Part shown: one piece after another, positions 47,975-58,885 of the stretch | How the letters are laid out: every line of letters begins with the position of its first letter | Position numbering within the stretch: the stretch's first letter is position 1 | DNA from: Rhyzopertha dominica | Taxonomy: Eukaryota > Arthropoda > Insecta > Coleoptera > Bostrichidae | Length of the DNA stretch: 64,000 nt | Assembly: GCA_025024175.1 (NCBI GenBank) | Contig: QCXZ01000041.1 | Coordinates: 6,071,786 to 6,135,785, forward strand | Direction: 5' to 3' | The notes under the pieces: model-generated | Databases searched by the model: none | What the model was told of the DNA's origin: nothing | What the model saw: only the letters and a program-made list of their open reading frames with translations | Made by a program: the position numbers and the translations under genes

Positions 47975-49343
47975 TTTATTATTATTATTATTAAAGGTCT
48001 TTATTTATCAAAATATACAGTACATCTATATATATAAAAAATATAGTAATTGGGGGCGAAGTTCTGCCAACAGCCCTCATATGAAAAGCTGCGGTTGTTC
48101 TCCCACTTAACCCCCAGTTTAAAAAAAAATAGATTCATACTGCATGACACTGCTCTAATGGGACACCCAAATGCACGCCAGCACCCAGTTAAACATTGTA
48201 ATTTTAAATTTATTTTGTTCAAGCCTGACTGACTTGTCCCCCAAGCAAATATTTATACAAATGTTTTCGAAAACATAAAAGAGTACACTGCTTAATGCTC
48301 TGAGGCAAAGAGTTATAAAACGGAACACATTCATAAAGAAAACGTCGTTTACCCATCTCAGTGTAACATAACTGCATATCTATCAACCCCCTATGCCTCA
48401 GGTTCAGATGATGGACACGGTGCGAAAACGAATTTTATTACACAAATATGATGGTCTTCTGTCAAGTAAAATCCTATGCAATAGGCAAGAAGCATACGAC
48501 AATCTCCGGTTTGACATATTCAACCAACCAAGATCGGCTATCTTATGAGATACGTGATTATATTTTTTTATGCCGTAGATGAGCCTAACGCAAGCATTCT
48601 GCAACCTTTGAATCCTAATTTTGTCAACAGCTCTTAGGCACGGACCATACACCGAGTCACAGTAGTCGAATTGTGAAACAACTAGACTATTCGTTAAGAT
48701 CTTTTTCATGCTTCCTTGCAAAAGTGAACGGTTTTGATAAATACGCTTTAAGGTGTAATAAGCTTTCTGTAAAGTCTTAGAAACGTGAGTGCCAAAAGGC
48801 CTAAACGAAGATCAGAATCAATATACACACCCAAATTTTTTGCAACATCAGTGATTGGAATTGAATTTCCATTAATTTGTATATCAATTCTGTCTTTTGA
48901 CGCAAGTCTGTCACACTTACGGCCAATAATTATAACATTTGACTTCAACGGGTTCAAAAGTAAGCCATGAGCACATGATATATCATACAGCCTAGACAGA
49001 TCTTTGTTGATATCACGACATGCAGACTCTATATTTTTCAAGTCAAAAGATCTATAAATTTGAGTATCATCTGCGTAGCAATGTAAGTTACATGTCTTTA
49101 TAACAGTCTCACAATACGAAGTATATATTATAAATAATATAGAACCTAAAATAGAACCTTGCGGTACACCTCTGCTAACGTATCTCACATCGGACACATT
49201 TCCATTCAGTGTCACCACCTGAGAACGATTGCTTAAATAACTTGCCAACAATTGAATTGCCATTTTACTGAGACCAATGTAATGCAGAATACATAACAGA
49301 GTTTTGTGCGAAATCATATCAAAGGCCTTTGAGTAATCGATTA
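47975..49343 (-). mobile_element. 5'-truncated LINE, same family as 803-2232
   Basis: The minus strand reads IDYSKAFDMISHKTLLCILH, YVSRGVPQGSILGSILF, the catalytic HCYADDTQIY, KSNVIIIGRKCDRL and VAKNLGVYIDSDLR. After a frameshift near 48790 come FDYCDSVYGPCL and RIQRLQNACVRLIYGIKKYN. A ~400-base 3' UTR follows, ending in an (ATT/TAA)n run at 47975-47996. It starts at the DYSKAFD motif, so it is truncated within the RT gene. The DSVYGPCL...RIQ..QN.C.RL.YGI block matches the 1-2 kb copy closely, and both share the (TAA)n end, so they are one family. Confidence 0.88.
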
Positions 49344-50082
49344 ATTAATTAAAACAGTAAGTTTTCCTTACGATATTTTTGTAGGGTATCTCGCTTATTA
49401 ACAGAGCTAGAGGGATGTAGTTTTCGCGACTCTGCTCTACTTTTTTGAGATAAATTAGCACGGCAAAACAGATTTGCAATACCTTTTTTAGTTTTTGAGT
49501 TATAATTGAAAAATTTCGAATTTCCGGAGGTCGGGGTCTTAATATTTAANTTTTCATTTAAATATTTTCACGTAGAATCAAATGACATCATTGTTTTGAT
49601 ATTGCAAACACTTTGTGAGATATAGACCAAACTTGTGTGGATCCAAATGCAAAGCCAGCAAAGTGTTCTCTGCCCTTAGTACGAAGGGGATAAAGGAGGA
49701 ATTATTTCTCCAGTGTTCAGTGCCAATAAATACAAATGGCTACTTACAAGTGTACAATTTCTGAACTTATTTTGAGCTGCAAAGGCCTATAAATATCGGA
49801 GGAAGTGGTAATTTTTAAATGTCTAACGTAATTGTGTTATTTGATTTTAATGTTTAGTATTTCTAGTTTATCATGTTTACTAAATAAAAGTATAGGTAGG
49901 TTTGCTTTTCTTAAACGATATATTTATTTTAAAATGCATGTCTATGCTGTGCTGTCTACACCTCAACCAACTGCAGATAGTACTATTTCGCTGTCATTAC
50001 AGCTCATCAGTGCAGTTTAGGTCTAGTGTAGACAACACGGCATAGAACTGGTTTTGCTTATATATCAAAGCAATGGTATGAT
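49344..50082. other. AT-rich DNA, nothing recognised
   Basis: No supported gene. The open frame 49832-50020 has no motif. Confidence 0.4.
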
Positions 50083-50274
50083 GAATGTAAGAATTTAGGA
50101 TGGCAATGCCATCTGTCAGCATTACACTGACATGATGACAAAGCCACCTAGCTGCCTTAACGGGAACTACTTCCTAAAGAAAGTGACCCGTTAAGGCAGC
50201 TACGAGTAGGTGGCTTTGTCATCATGTCAGTGTATTGCTGACAGATGGCATTGCCATCCTAAATTCTTACATTC
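50083..50274. repeat. 192-bp foldback MITE
   Basis: A near-perfect palindrome. The left arm starts GAATGTAAGAATTTAGGATG and the right arm ends with its reverse complement. The arms pair over ~80 bases (one mismatch in GTCAGCA[T/A]TACACTGAC and a few extra bases near the centre), and the inner GCTGCCTTAACGGG / CCCGTTAAGGCAGC closes a ~22-base loop. One arm alone recurs at 8711-8777. No target duplication is clear. Confidence 0.9.
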
Positions 50275-53200
50275 ACGATATATTTATTTCTTTTACGTTT
50301 TATTAACTAATATTGTATATAGATTTTATTACTCACTTGCTGTACCAAATTGGTTAAAATATATTTTTTTGTTAGTTTTCTGTTATGCCTGCACCTTCCG
50401 AATACATTAGATAAGTGTATAAAATTTATTTAAAATGTGCATGAAATTTGATGAAATCCTACGATGTCCATTAAAATCAACTTGAAATCACTTGAAGATT
50501 GATGAAATCAGATGCCATCTTTGTAGTTTTGGTGAAATGCGATAAAATTTAATGAAACCTATTGAAATTAAAGGTAATATAAAATCTGTGGATCACAATT
50601 TCTGCCAGTGGTTAAAATATTTTAACCGTTCACCTAATTATATCACTAGGGGAATTAAGTTTTAATTAACTAGCAAACTATAATAACTTATCAAAGCCCG
50701 AAACAATAAGGGGCACCCATCAGAAACGTTTATTTTTAGAAACTGGCGACACATCAATGGCTGCATGCTAAGGAGTTTCTTTAACTTGAACTACTTTCGC
50801 ACCAAGTCGTAAACAACAATTAAAGCCGCAATGTATATCAAATTTCTCCGTTATAATTCCTTAGTTCTCATGTCGGGTTTATGGATTTTTGCGATGCGAT
50901 AGAAAGTGGATGGTGCCGCCGCAAGAGCGAAACAATAAAAAAAAGACATGACAGATTGCACTGATGCGTAATGACGTCGCAAAAAAGTGCAAACAGATGG
51001 ATCAGAAACCGCACGGATGAAATCCAGCAGCGGTCGGATGAAAAAATTGTCGGCTTTGTACTGCGTTTTTTATCATTCCGATTGAATTAATTACAAGCAG
51101 CGAAGTACTTTTACTTTCTCCGGGATCGGAGTGGCATATTTGTTTACGTCGAATCGAATTTTACGGTTTGTTATGTAAGTTTTTTGTACAATCTTTGATA
51201 AGGTGTTTTACGCAAGCTTGGTACCGCATGTATCTAAACTGACGCCTAGACACTTTTAAATCGAAAGATTTCCTATATAATATTTAACGATCACCGATGT
51301 TATGCAATCAGAATTAGCGTATCCAGTAGCATTAAAAAATTGCATAAATAATGCTAATTTAAAAATCCGTGTGTATGCTAATACTGAAATTTTTACGTAT
51401 ACGGAACTAATGAAGAGGAGAAAGTCTTATTTAGGCATAGCGTATCAAATTCTACATAACAGCGTCATGAAAGCTACAATTCACTTCATATACATTCAAC
51501 CAAATATTTAAAAGGAATCAATTTCAATATGGTTAATTTTGGAAGGCTTTACACACAAAGCTTTGCCAAATCTTTTGATAGATTCTAATATCCGACTAAA
51601 GATTAAACTGATTATAATCAACCCGCAAGAAAATACTAGAAAACAGTGCAATTAAGCCTCCTAAATCCCGTCTTCTATAAAATTTAGATAGATTTAGACA
51701 ATCTATAGATACCAACACCTTATCAGCACTAGTGAAATGCAAAATTCCACCTCTCTGCTTATACAGAACATTAGGTTGGTGAAAATATTTAAATAATGTC
51801 ATATCTATGTTACAGTATTCAAGTGTTACACGAATTAACTAATATCTAAATAGGATAGAGAACAACTATTTTCTGGTATTTTCGTTAGCCACTAAAAATA
51901 AATTAGAAAAAAAACCGTATCGGTATTTTTTTTTAAACTGATTAACAATAATGATGGTATGTATATTATTTTCTGAGCTATCCGTCCAACAAACAGAACT
52001 GTTAATTCTTAGTGAAAGTTTTCAAGATATAAAAAAAAACTGAAAATTGTACGGCAAATTTTTTTCATGATCTATCTACAGGTTAATACAGAACTTTACT
52101 TCAATGTTTCAGTAACGAGTTACGATTAGCTCTGTACCTTCCTATGGGCCCCATAGATCTGATCGATTACACTAGATATAGACGAACTATATGATAAATA
52201 AACATAAATATGAGTTAATTGAACATTTTCCATATTCCTATTGAAGTTATTGGACATGCTGAATTTCTCGCGATTATATTTTTCTTTGTGTATTTTTTAT
52301 CACCAAAACAATTATGATTTCTTGTAGTTTGATTTCAAAATACCAAAGGCACAGAGATACACACAACAAAATAATTTAAAGTGTCTTCTTCGAGAAGAAA
52401 TTCCAAGGTATTAAATGATCTGATGTACTAGTAAACAAAAATGCCAGTTGAACTATCCCTTTCACACAAGAATGCGTCAAATTCGTATACTTTTCATTTC
52501 TGAAACATAATACGTGTAAAATAAAACGTCTACCTGATACAAAACCGAAAAATGTTAAGAAATGTCAGGCGTTATTCTTGCTTCAGTTTCCCGGAGGCAA
52601 AAATTGTATAATTCAAAAAAATTATTTAGAAAACAGCATAGTATGGTGGGAGCACATTATAGAGACTTGATTTGTAAACTGCACATGAACTTTTGGAGAT
52701 ACCCCACGGAAAACTCGCCAAAAGTGCTCTATTCGTTTCAGCATTCTTGCCATTGTTTAAAACCGCACTCAAATTTCATTTTGAGTTATATCACACTATT
52801 TAATTTGCTGGCCGTTTTACAGTTATTCAAGTGAAATCGTCAGGAGATTCTCTAAATTTTTCACCTGAATGCTTCTGATGTAACTGCTATATGGATAAAT
52901 AAATCATTGGAAACTTGAAATGAATTGCAACAAAATTTTCAAACTATATAATATACGAATTACTTAATATTATCATTGCCCCTGTAAAAGTTCCGTGTTT
53001 ATTTCTACATCGTGGGAATATCCCATAAATATTATCACAGTACATAAATGATAAATCAATTTAATTGAGAAAGATAAACAATAATGTGAGTCATACACCA
53101 GACTACTTCTTGTTAGTGGTAGAACGTGCCTTACATTTTCCTCCTTAGAATAATTTAAACACCTCCAACATACCGTTGGAGGAAATCGTAAAATTTAACA

Positions 53201-53856
53201 ATGGGCAATTTTACGGCGCATTTAAAATAATGCACTTGCTGCAGATAACAGAAACCTTTAAATGCACGTTCTCTCGTTTCGTTTCCGACAAACCCACGAT
53301 TATACTGCAACCCACTCCCGTAAACAATGGCATTTCGTGGGTCAATCTATGCAGTGAAAGTGAGCTTTATAATCTATGAATGACATTTTCAACCTGTGCA
53401 AGCAGCGTAAATATCCTGAACTGGTGTTTCTCAAGTACCGACGTCTGAAGGTCGCCGCTTAATAAACTTTTCACACAAGCAATATCTCTGATGAAAGGAT
53501 TTTGTAATATAAATGTCTTTAAGAAAGTATACTTTCAGCTGCTTAATAAATGTCACATGCACATATCTATAGTAGTATAAGATAAGTCGGTGGTGAAGAG
53601 CTGGATTAATCCTACAGGGATGACATAACCAACATAATAAGATTCTTAAAAAAAAACACAATTCGGTAATAAACTTGTCCATGAAATCGATGGATCATGA
53701 GCTTAATTAAGAACTTCTATATCGAATATCACGATTTTTTACAGATCAAAATCATGAACAGAGATGCGCTATTAGAAGAAGAATATTTTTCTATTGTTTC
53801 ATCAGAAAAAAACACAACACAGAGTCGTGATATGGAATGGAAAGTAGGTATAATTA
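50275..53856. other. AT-rich DNA, no gene recognised
   Basis: Two less AT-rich patches (about 50880-51180, with a TGACGTC word, and 53160-53400) could be conserved non-coding DNA, but there is no direct support. Open frames here lack motifs. Confidence 0.35.
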
Positions 53857-54272
53857 TTGTCATACCAAAAATTCCTTGACGTTTACAACTATCGCCCTAA
53901 CAGGCTCAGGCAAATTCTGGAGAAGATAATTCTTAGTAGAATCAAGAAGACAGTCATCGACCACATTCTCCAATCTCAATTTGGTTTTATAAATGAATAC
54001 TCCACCTCCTTCCCGTTAGTAATCATGGCTTCGAATGTACAAGCCGCTAAACTGCGAGGAAAAAATCAGCAGCTCTTTTTTGTGGAAGTATTGGCACAAA
54101 GGGTTACTCTATCACCTATACCAACTAAACTACCCTTTGTACCTGATCCAGATAGTCAAGACTTTCTTGAAGAACCGGAAGCTACAAGTCAAAATAAACG
54201 GCCACATCTCTTCACAATTTAGGCAACTACCAGGGGTTTTCACAAGGTTTGCCACTGTTCGCATTATTATTT
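53857..54272 (+). pseudogene. Jockey-like reverse transcriptase remnant
   Basis: Two overlapping + frames give ILEKIILSRIKKTVIDHILQ, SQFGFINEYSTSFPLVIMAS, then after a shift WHKGLLYHLYQLNYPLYLIQ, IVKTFLKNRKLQVKINGHIS and QLPGVFTRF. This is the usual RT order: fingers, QFGF, palm, an FL.NR motif, and a spot where GVPQGS should be. The conserved Asp-rich motifs (AFD, YADD) are lost. It is old and fragmentary. Confidence 0.65.
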
Positions 54273-54942
54273 AAAGTGTATCGTCATGACGTATACAGCC
54301 ATAACATGCAAGATCTTCGTCACATTGTGAAGACTTCCTACATATTACAATATACGATGATGCAAACTAGTCAAAACCAATTATCTTCAACCAATTGCAA
54401 ACATAAGTAACCATTTTTGACTAAAATTATAAATAAAGGACAACATTCGGTTCAAAAAACAAATAGATATAAAAATACATATCAGAGAAGTTTAACTTGA
54501 ATAAAAATTAATGTATGAAAAAAGCTAAATAAAAATAGAGAAAATAAATATTGCATAAAAAATTAAAATAAATCAATATATCTGTTATACATAATTTACA
54601 GAATTGTAGCAAGTCCTTAAACATGTTAAAGCAAACTATAACAACAAATAATGGTAAATAATACCTATTAGTAAGTGGAATTACCTACTAATAATAACCA
54701 CGCAGGGATTCTTAAAGATTTTTCACGAAACACAGCGGTATCATGGGAGGAACTAAAAACTTGTGAATTGGAGATGTAAAAACAAAAGAGCACGTGTTGC
54801 ATTTTTAAAGAGCTTCCTTCCAAAGAATACACACTTATTAATGAATCAGCGTTTACTGAAGTCTAGAACTGTGTAAACTGTGTTACATATCCTCACTATA
54901 CTAAAATATACAGGGTGATTTTTTGAAAACTTCACACCTTAA

Positions 54943-56620
54943 GAGGGGCGTTTACCTAGAGCGAAGCGGGTCATTTTAAGCACCTACCGTTTTACATTTT
55001 ACCGAGTTATTCGAAACTTTTTCGAAGTGAAATTTCGACATTGCAATGACGAAAGATGTAGCTACAACGTAGAGTTCGAGTTTTTTCTGAATTTGGTACG
55101 GTAATGTTAATATTTGTTGTTATATTTTGCTTAAAAATGCGTATTTTTGGCGAGCTATTTCTCGAAAACTAAGGCACATAAACGAAAAATTCGAACTCCA
55201 CGTTGTAGCTACATATTTCTTTGTACACTACCAAAAACATGAGCACGATAAATAAGTAAAAACATTCAAAAAATCTAAAACCGCAAACCCTTTCGCACGA
55301 GTCCGTCAAGAGAGCGGAATGCGGATGCCCATCCCCACCAGGTCCGTCGCGTGGTATCCAGAGAACAGTGAGGCTAAGATACAAACCTGTCGGGAATGAT
55401 CGAGCGGTATACGATTTATTCCGATATGACTGGATTTCTAAGATTGTATGTCTAAATCAGTGTTGCCATCCATACCATAATTATGGTATATATACCATAA
55501 TGGTATGACAAATACCATATACCATAATAAACTATTATGGTATCCACATTTTACCATAATTTGCACAGAGTCAATTTCAGTTTTTTTTCTATAACACAAG
55601 AATTACATCACGGCAAGCTTAATTTTCTACATCGCGTATTAGCCTCTTCACAGGGTTTCATTTCCTAGCTTCTCTCTCTTTAGAGCGAACTTTGTACTTG
55701 GTTTATTCAAAAGTTACTTAAAATTTTGGGGTTTTTTGTACAGCGATGGGTATGTAGGCACAACTTGTACTGTAATAAGCTATTAAACTAACACCTAAAA
55801 ATTCTGAACAACCCTATTTAAAGAAAATGGCGGCGACTAGTTTTTCTTGTTTTTCACTAAGAAGGAGTAAAAATTACGCATACATGGCAATGACACAAAT
55901 TGAAGAAGACAAAAGTCGGCATTCAACTGTGAAGCAATATTTATTATACGAGGTAAGGTTAAAAAATATTTACAAAAATGAACTTTAAATATAAAATATG
56001 ATAATCTGCAAAAAATTTTTTTGAACACCCTCCAAGCTATCTTCAGAGTTTAAAAAGACCTACAATTTGACATATAACTGAAGGTTGTACGTAAAAAAAT
56101 AAAGAAAATACGAGCCTGAGAAGTTTTAAGTGGCAGACCCTGTATATGTCGTTGATCATCAACCAACGATAATGCATATACCATAATTTGTGCCAAAATA
56201 CCATAATATTTTGAAGTTGATACCATAATTTATGAAGCAAGGCCTGGCAACACTGGTCTAAATACACGTGACAAGTTTAATGTTAAAAGCTCTTTCACAT
56301 AAGTTTACTGTCTGCCGAAGCAATGAGGAGGCGGAATGTCGACATGTAGTTATACTGAAATGTTATATAGTTCATATTCACAGAAATAAATGGGTTATTC
56401 CATATTTTGAATAACCTGGTATAATATCATAGTAAGTTACTAATATCATCCTTCTTTTTTATGCACACGCGACAGTCAGCAATTTTTCGTATATTAGTTT
56501 AGCCCGTCTGATCTTTGCGTAATTTCAACCTATCGGCTACCCTCTTACGTCCCATGTCCCGCTGGTAACACTGGTTGCATAATTTACATTTTGCCCGATC
56601 GCTCCAAGTAAATGCCCCTC
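54943..56620. mobile_element. TTAA-type (piggyBac-like) non-autonomous element
   Basis: Flanked by TTAA at 54939-54942 and 56621-56624. The ends are imperfect inverted repeats: GAGGGGCGTTTACCTAGAGC on the left, GAGGGGCATTTACTTGGAGC (inverse) on the right. Removing it and one TTAA restores a continuous inverted end of the host Tc1/mariner element, which proves insertion. An internal inverted repeat (55054-55085 / 55185-55214, core TGTAGCTACAACGT) can form a ~30-bp stem. No transposase is encoded. TTAA targets are typical of piggyBac, but the end sequence does not by itself prove that family. Confidence 0.82.
55458..56255. mobile_element. hAT-type MITE with 8-bp target duplication
   Basis: Perfect 8-base duplication GTCTAAAT at 55450-55457 and 56256-56263. 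Perfect 11-base inverted ends CAGTGTTGCCA (55458-55468 and the inverse at 56245-56255). Subterminal repeats of ACCATAAT / ATTATGGT are clustered at both ends (about eight on the left, three on the right), as expected for hAT transposase binding sites. 798 bases long, no transposase. It lies inside the TTAA element. Confidence 0.9.
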
Positions 56621-57173
56621 TTAAATAACTTTAAATATAGCAAAAATTTAAAAATTTGCAAAAACAGGTAAACTTTTGTTTGCAGGGGGACAACTTTTGA
56701 GATAAGTTTTTAATGGATAGCGCTTACTCTCTGAGCAGGGTAGACACCCCTTTAAAAATTTTAAATGGAACTATCCATCTTGTGATACATCATTTGAAAG
56801 CTTATTTCACAAAGAGTCTGGCCATGTAATTAGTTTTACCACGTTTAACTTATTGACGGGGTAATAGATTAATAGTGCCTACGAAACAGGTTGCTTATTA
56901 AATTTAATATTTTGGACTCTTTTCATCAAAATGTATTTTATTTTAGAGCGGAAATAAAATTTGTCCTTACGAGAACCCAAAATTTAAACAAACAACTTGT
57001 AAAAAATATGACACTTAAAAAATCTCACAGAATACTGAAAATTTTCTTTTAATATTATTATTAACATTAAAGTATTTATCATGTAATTTTTTAGAGTCCA
57101 TGTCCACGAGAAAGAAAAATTATTTATTTGTAACTCCAAAAACAGTGTTAACAAAACCATAGAAATTCAAACC

Positions 57174-58258
57174 TTACAATAGATTCTCAAAATGTGCACC
57201 ACCTCTTTCCATACAATAATACAGACGGTTCTCGAACTCCTGCTGCACTTTTCGGAAAGTTTCAGGTGGAATCCTCCTGCACTCGTTAATAATTCTTTCT
57301 CGCAGATCGTCCAGGCTAGTATGTTGTGTTTTGTAAACCACAGATTTTAAATGACCCCATAGAAAGAAATCTAAAGCAGTCAAATCGGGTGATCGTGGCG
57401 GCCATTCAATTGTTCCACGCCTACCAATCCAGTGAAGAGGAAATCTATGATTTAACCAATTTCGCACATTAATGGCGTAATGCGGTGGGGCTCCATCATG
57501 TTGGTAAAACAATTCGTATTCATCCAACATTGGATTTCCTTCAGGGTCACGTTGGTTTTCTAATTGCTCTGTGATTAAAGGATCAATAACGTTATCAAGT
57601 AATTCTAAATACATTCCCCCATTTAGCGTCCCATCAATGAAAATTGGACCTACAATTGCGTTGCCAAGTATTCCAGCCCAGACGTTCAGCTTCTGAGGAA
57701 CTTGTGTATGACCTTCTCGAAAAATATAAGGATTTTCGTCACTCCAGTACCTGACGTTATGTTTATTTACAGAACCGTTCAAAAAAAATGTGCATTCATC
57801 TCTGAAGCAGATACTTTTTATTAGATTTGGATTTACTATAATCTTTTCTGTCATAATTTCGCAAAATTGCAGTCTTCTATCGAAGTCATCTTCGCCGAGT
57901 TCCTGGAGAGTTTTCATCTTATAGGGATGGAATTTGTGCAGTTTTGTAACTTTCCTTACAGATGAATAAGAAAGTCCAGTGGCTGTAGAAATGTTACGCA
58001 AAGAGCTAGTTGGATCCATTGCAAAATGACCAAGTACTTGAAGTTGGGCCATTTCATCAACGACTCTATTCCCTGCCCTTTTTTGTTTACTACAGATCCA
58101 GTGTCTTGAAATTTCTGCACGAGATAGAGAATGTACCTAGCGTCAACATTTTTATCGGGGTGCCGTTCGTTAAACACCCTTGCTGACGCACGAGCACAGC
58201 TATGCTCAGCACCGTAAATAAAAATTATTTCTACCCTTTCGGCAGTTGAATAAACCAT
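57174..58258 (-). pseudogene. Tc1/mariner-type transposase, one frameshift
   Basis: ATG at 58258-58256 begins MVYSTAERVEIIFIYG. The N-terminal helix-turn-helix region (RVFNERHPDKNVDARYIL, FQDTGSVVNKK) runs into a run of six T (58079-58084), where one missing base shifts the frame. The rest is open from 58075 to 57174: MAQLQVLGHFAMDP, LHKFHPYKMKTLQEL, GEDDFDRRLQFCE, the first catalytic Asp in FRDECTFF, the second in YQHDGAPPHY, and the third in SPDLTALDFFLWG. Spacing between the last two is 41 residues by my count. The end is ERGGAHFENLL. About 360 codons, full family length. Apart from the homopolymer shift I see no defect, so it may be a recent loss or a sequencing error. Confidence 0.85.
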
Positions 58259-58885
58259 TATCACTTGGACTCTCACTTTAAAATTTCACGCGATTTATAA
58301 AAAGGAATGTGAACAAAAAGATGGTCGTTCCAAAGAAGTAGCCAAAAAGTTGAAACAAAAAATTGGAAACACAAAGTAGATAATTATTTAGCCAATTCAG
58401 TATAAACTGTCGAGTTGCAATATCAAGTAATGTCGAAAGAAAATTTTAAGTTTTTTTGGCTTTTTGCTTAGGTGTAACAATTATCTTTAACAAGTTTTTT
58501 TAGGCTTAAGTAAGGACAATCTTTATTGTAACTGCAAGACAATAAATTTTGTTAAAAAAAGTCCAATATATTCCATATTATAAGCTACTTGCTACAATGC
58601 ACTTTTTGACCCACTACCCCGTCAATGGGTAAAAAATAGTAAAACTAATTACATGGCAAGACTCCTTATGTAATAAGCTTTTAAATGATGTATCGTAAGA
58701 TGGGTAGTTTCATTTAAAATTTTTGAAGGGGTTTCTACCCCGCTAAGAGGGTAAGCGCCATCCATTAAAAACTTATCTCAAAAGTTGTCCCCCTGCAAAC
58801 AAAAGTTTACCTGCTTTTGCAAAATTTTAAATTTTTCCTCTATTTAAAGTTATTTAAGGTGTGAAGTTTTCAAAAAATCACCCTG

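Larger units (their letters stand above)
54911..58885 (-). mobile_element. Tc1/mariner-type (DD41D-like) element with long inverted ends, one end split by another transposon
   Basis: Both tips are identical for 31 bases (CAGGGTGATTTTTTGAAAAC... at 54911; its inverse ends at 58885), flanked by TA on each side. Inward the similarity continues for ~280 bases: right end 58607-58885, left end 54911-54942 plus 56625-56870. The left end is interrupted by a 1678-base insertion. Without it the element is ~2.3 kb and holds one minus-strand transposase gene (57174-58258). Tip identity with moderately diverged inner TIRs suggests a fairly recent element. Confidence 0.88.

Noticed and set aside
47961..47996. 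AGGGTGTCTTA next to the LINE tail as a Tc1/mariner MITE end
   Set aside because: No opposite inverted end was found; the T/A run is explained by the LINE tail.
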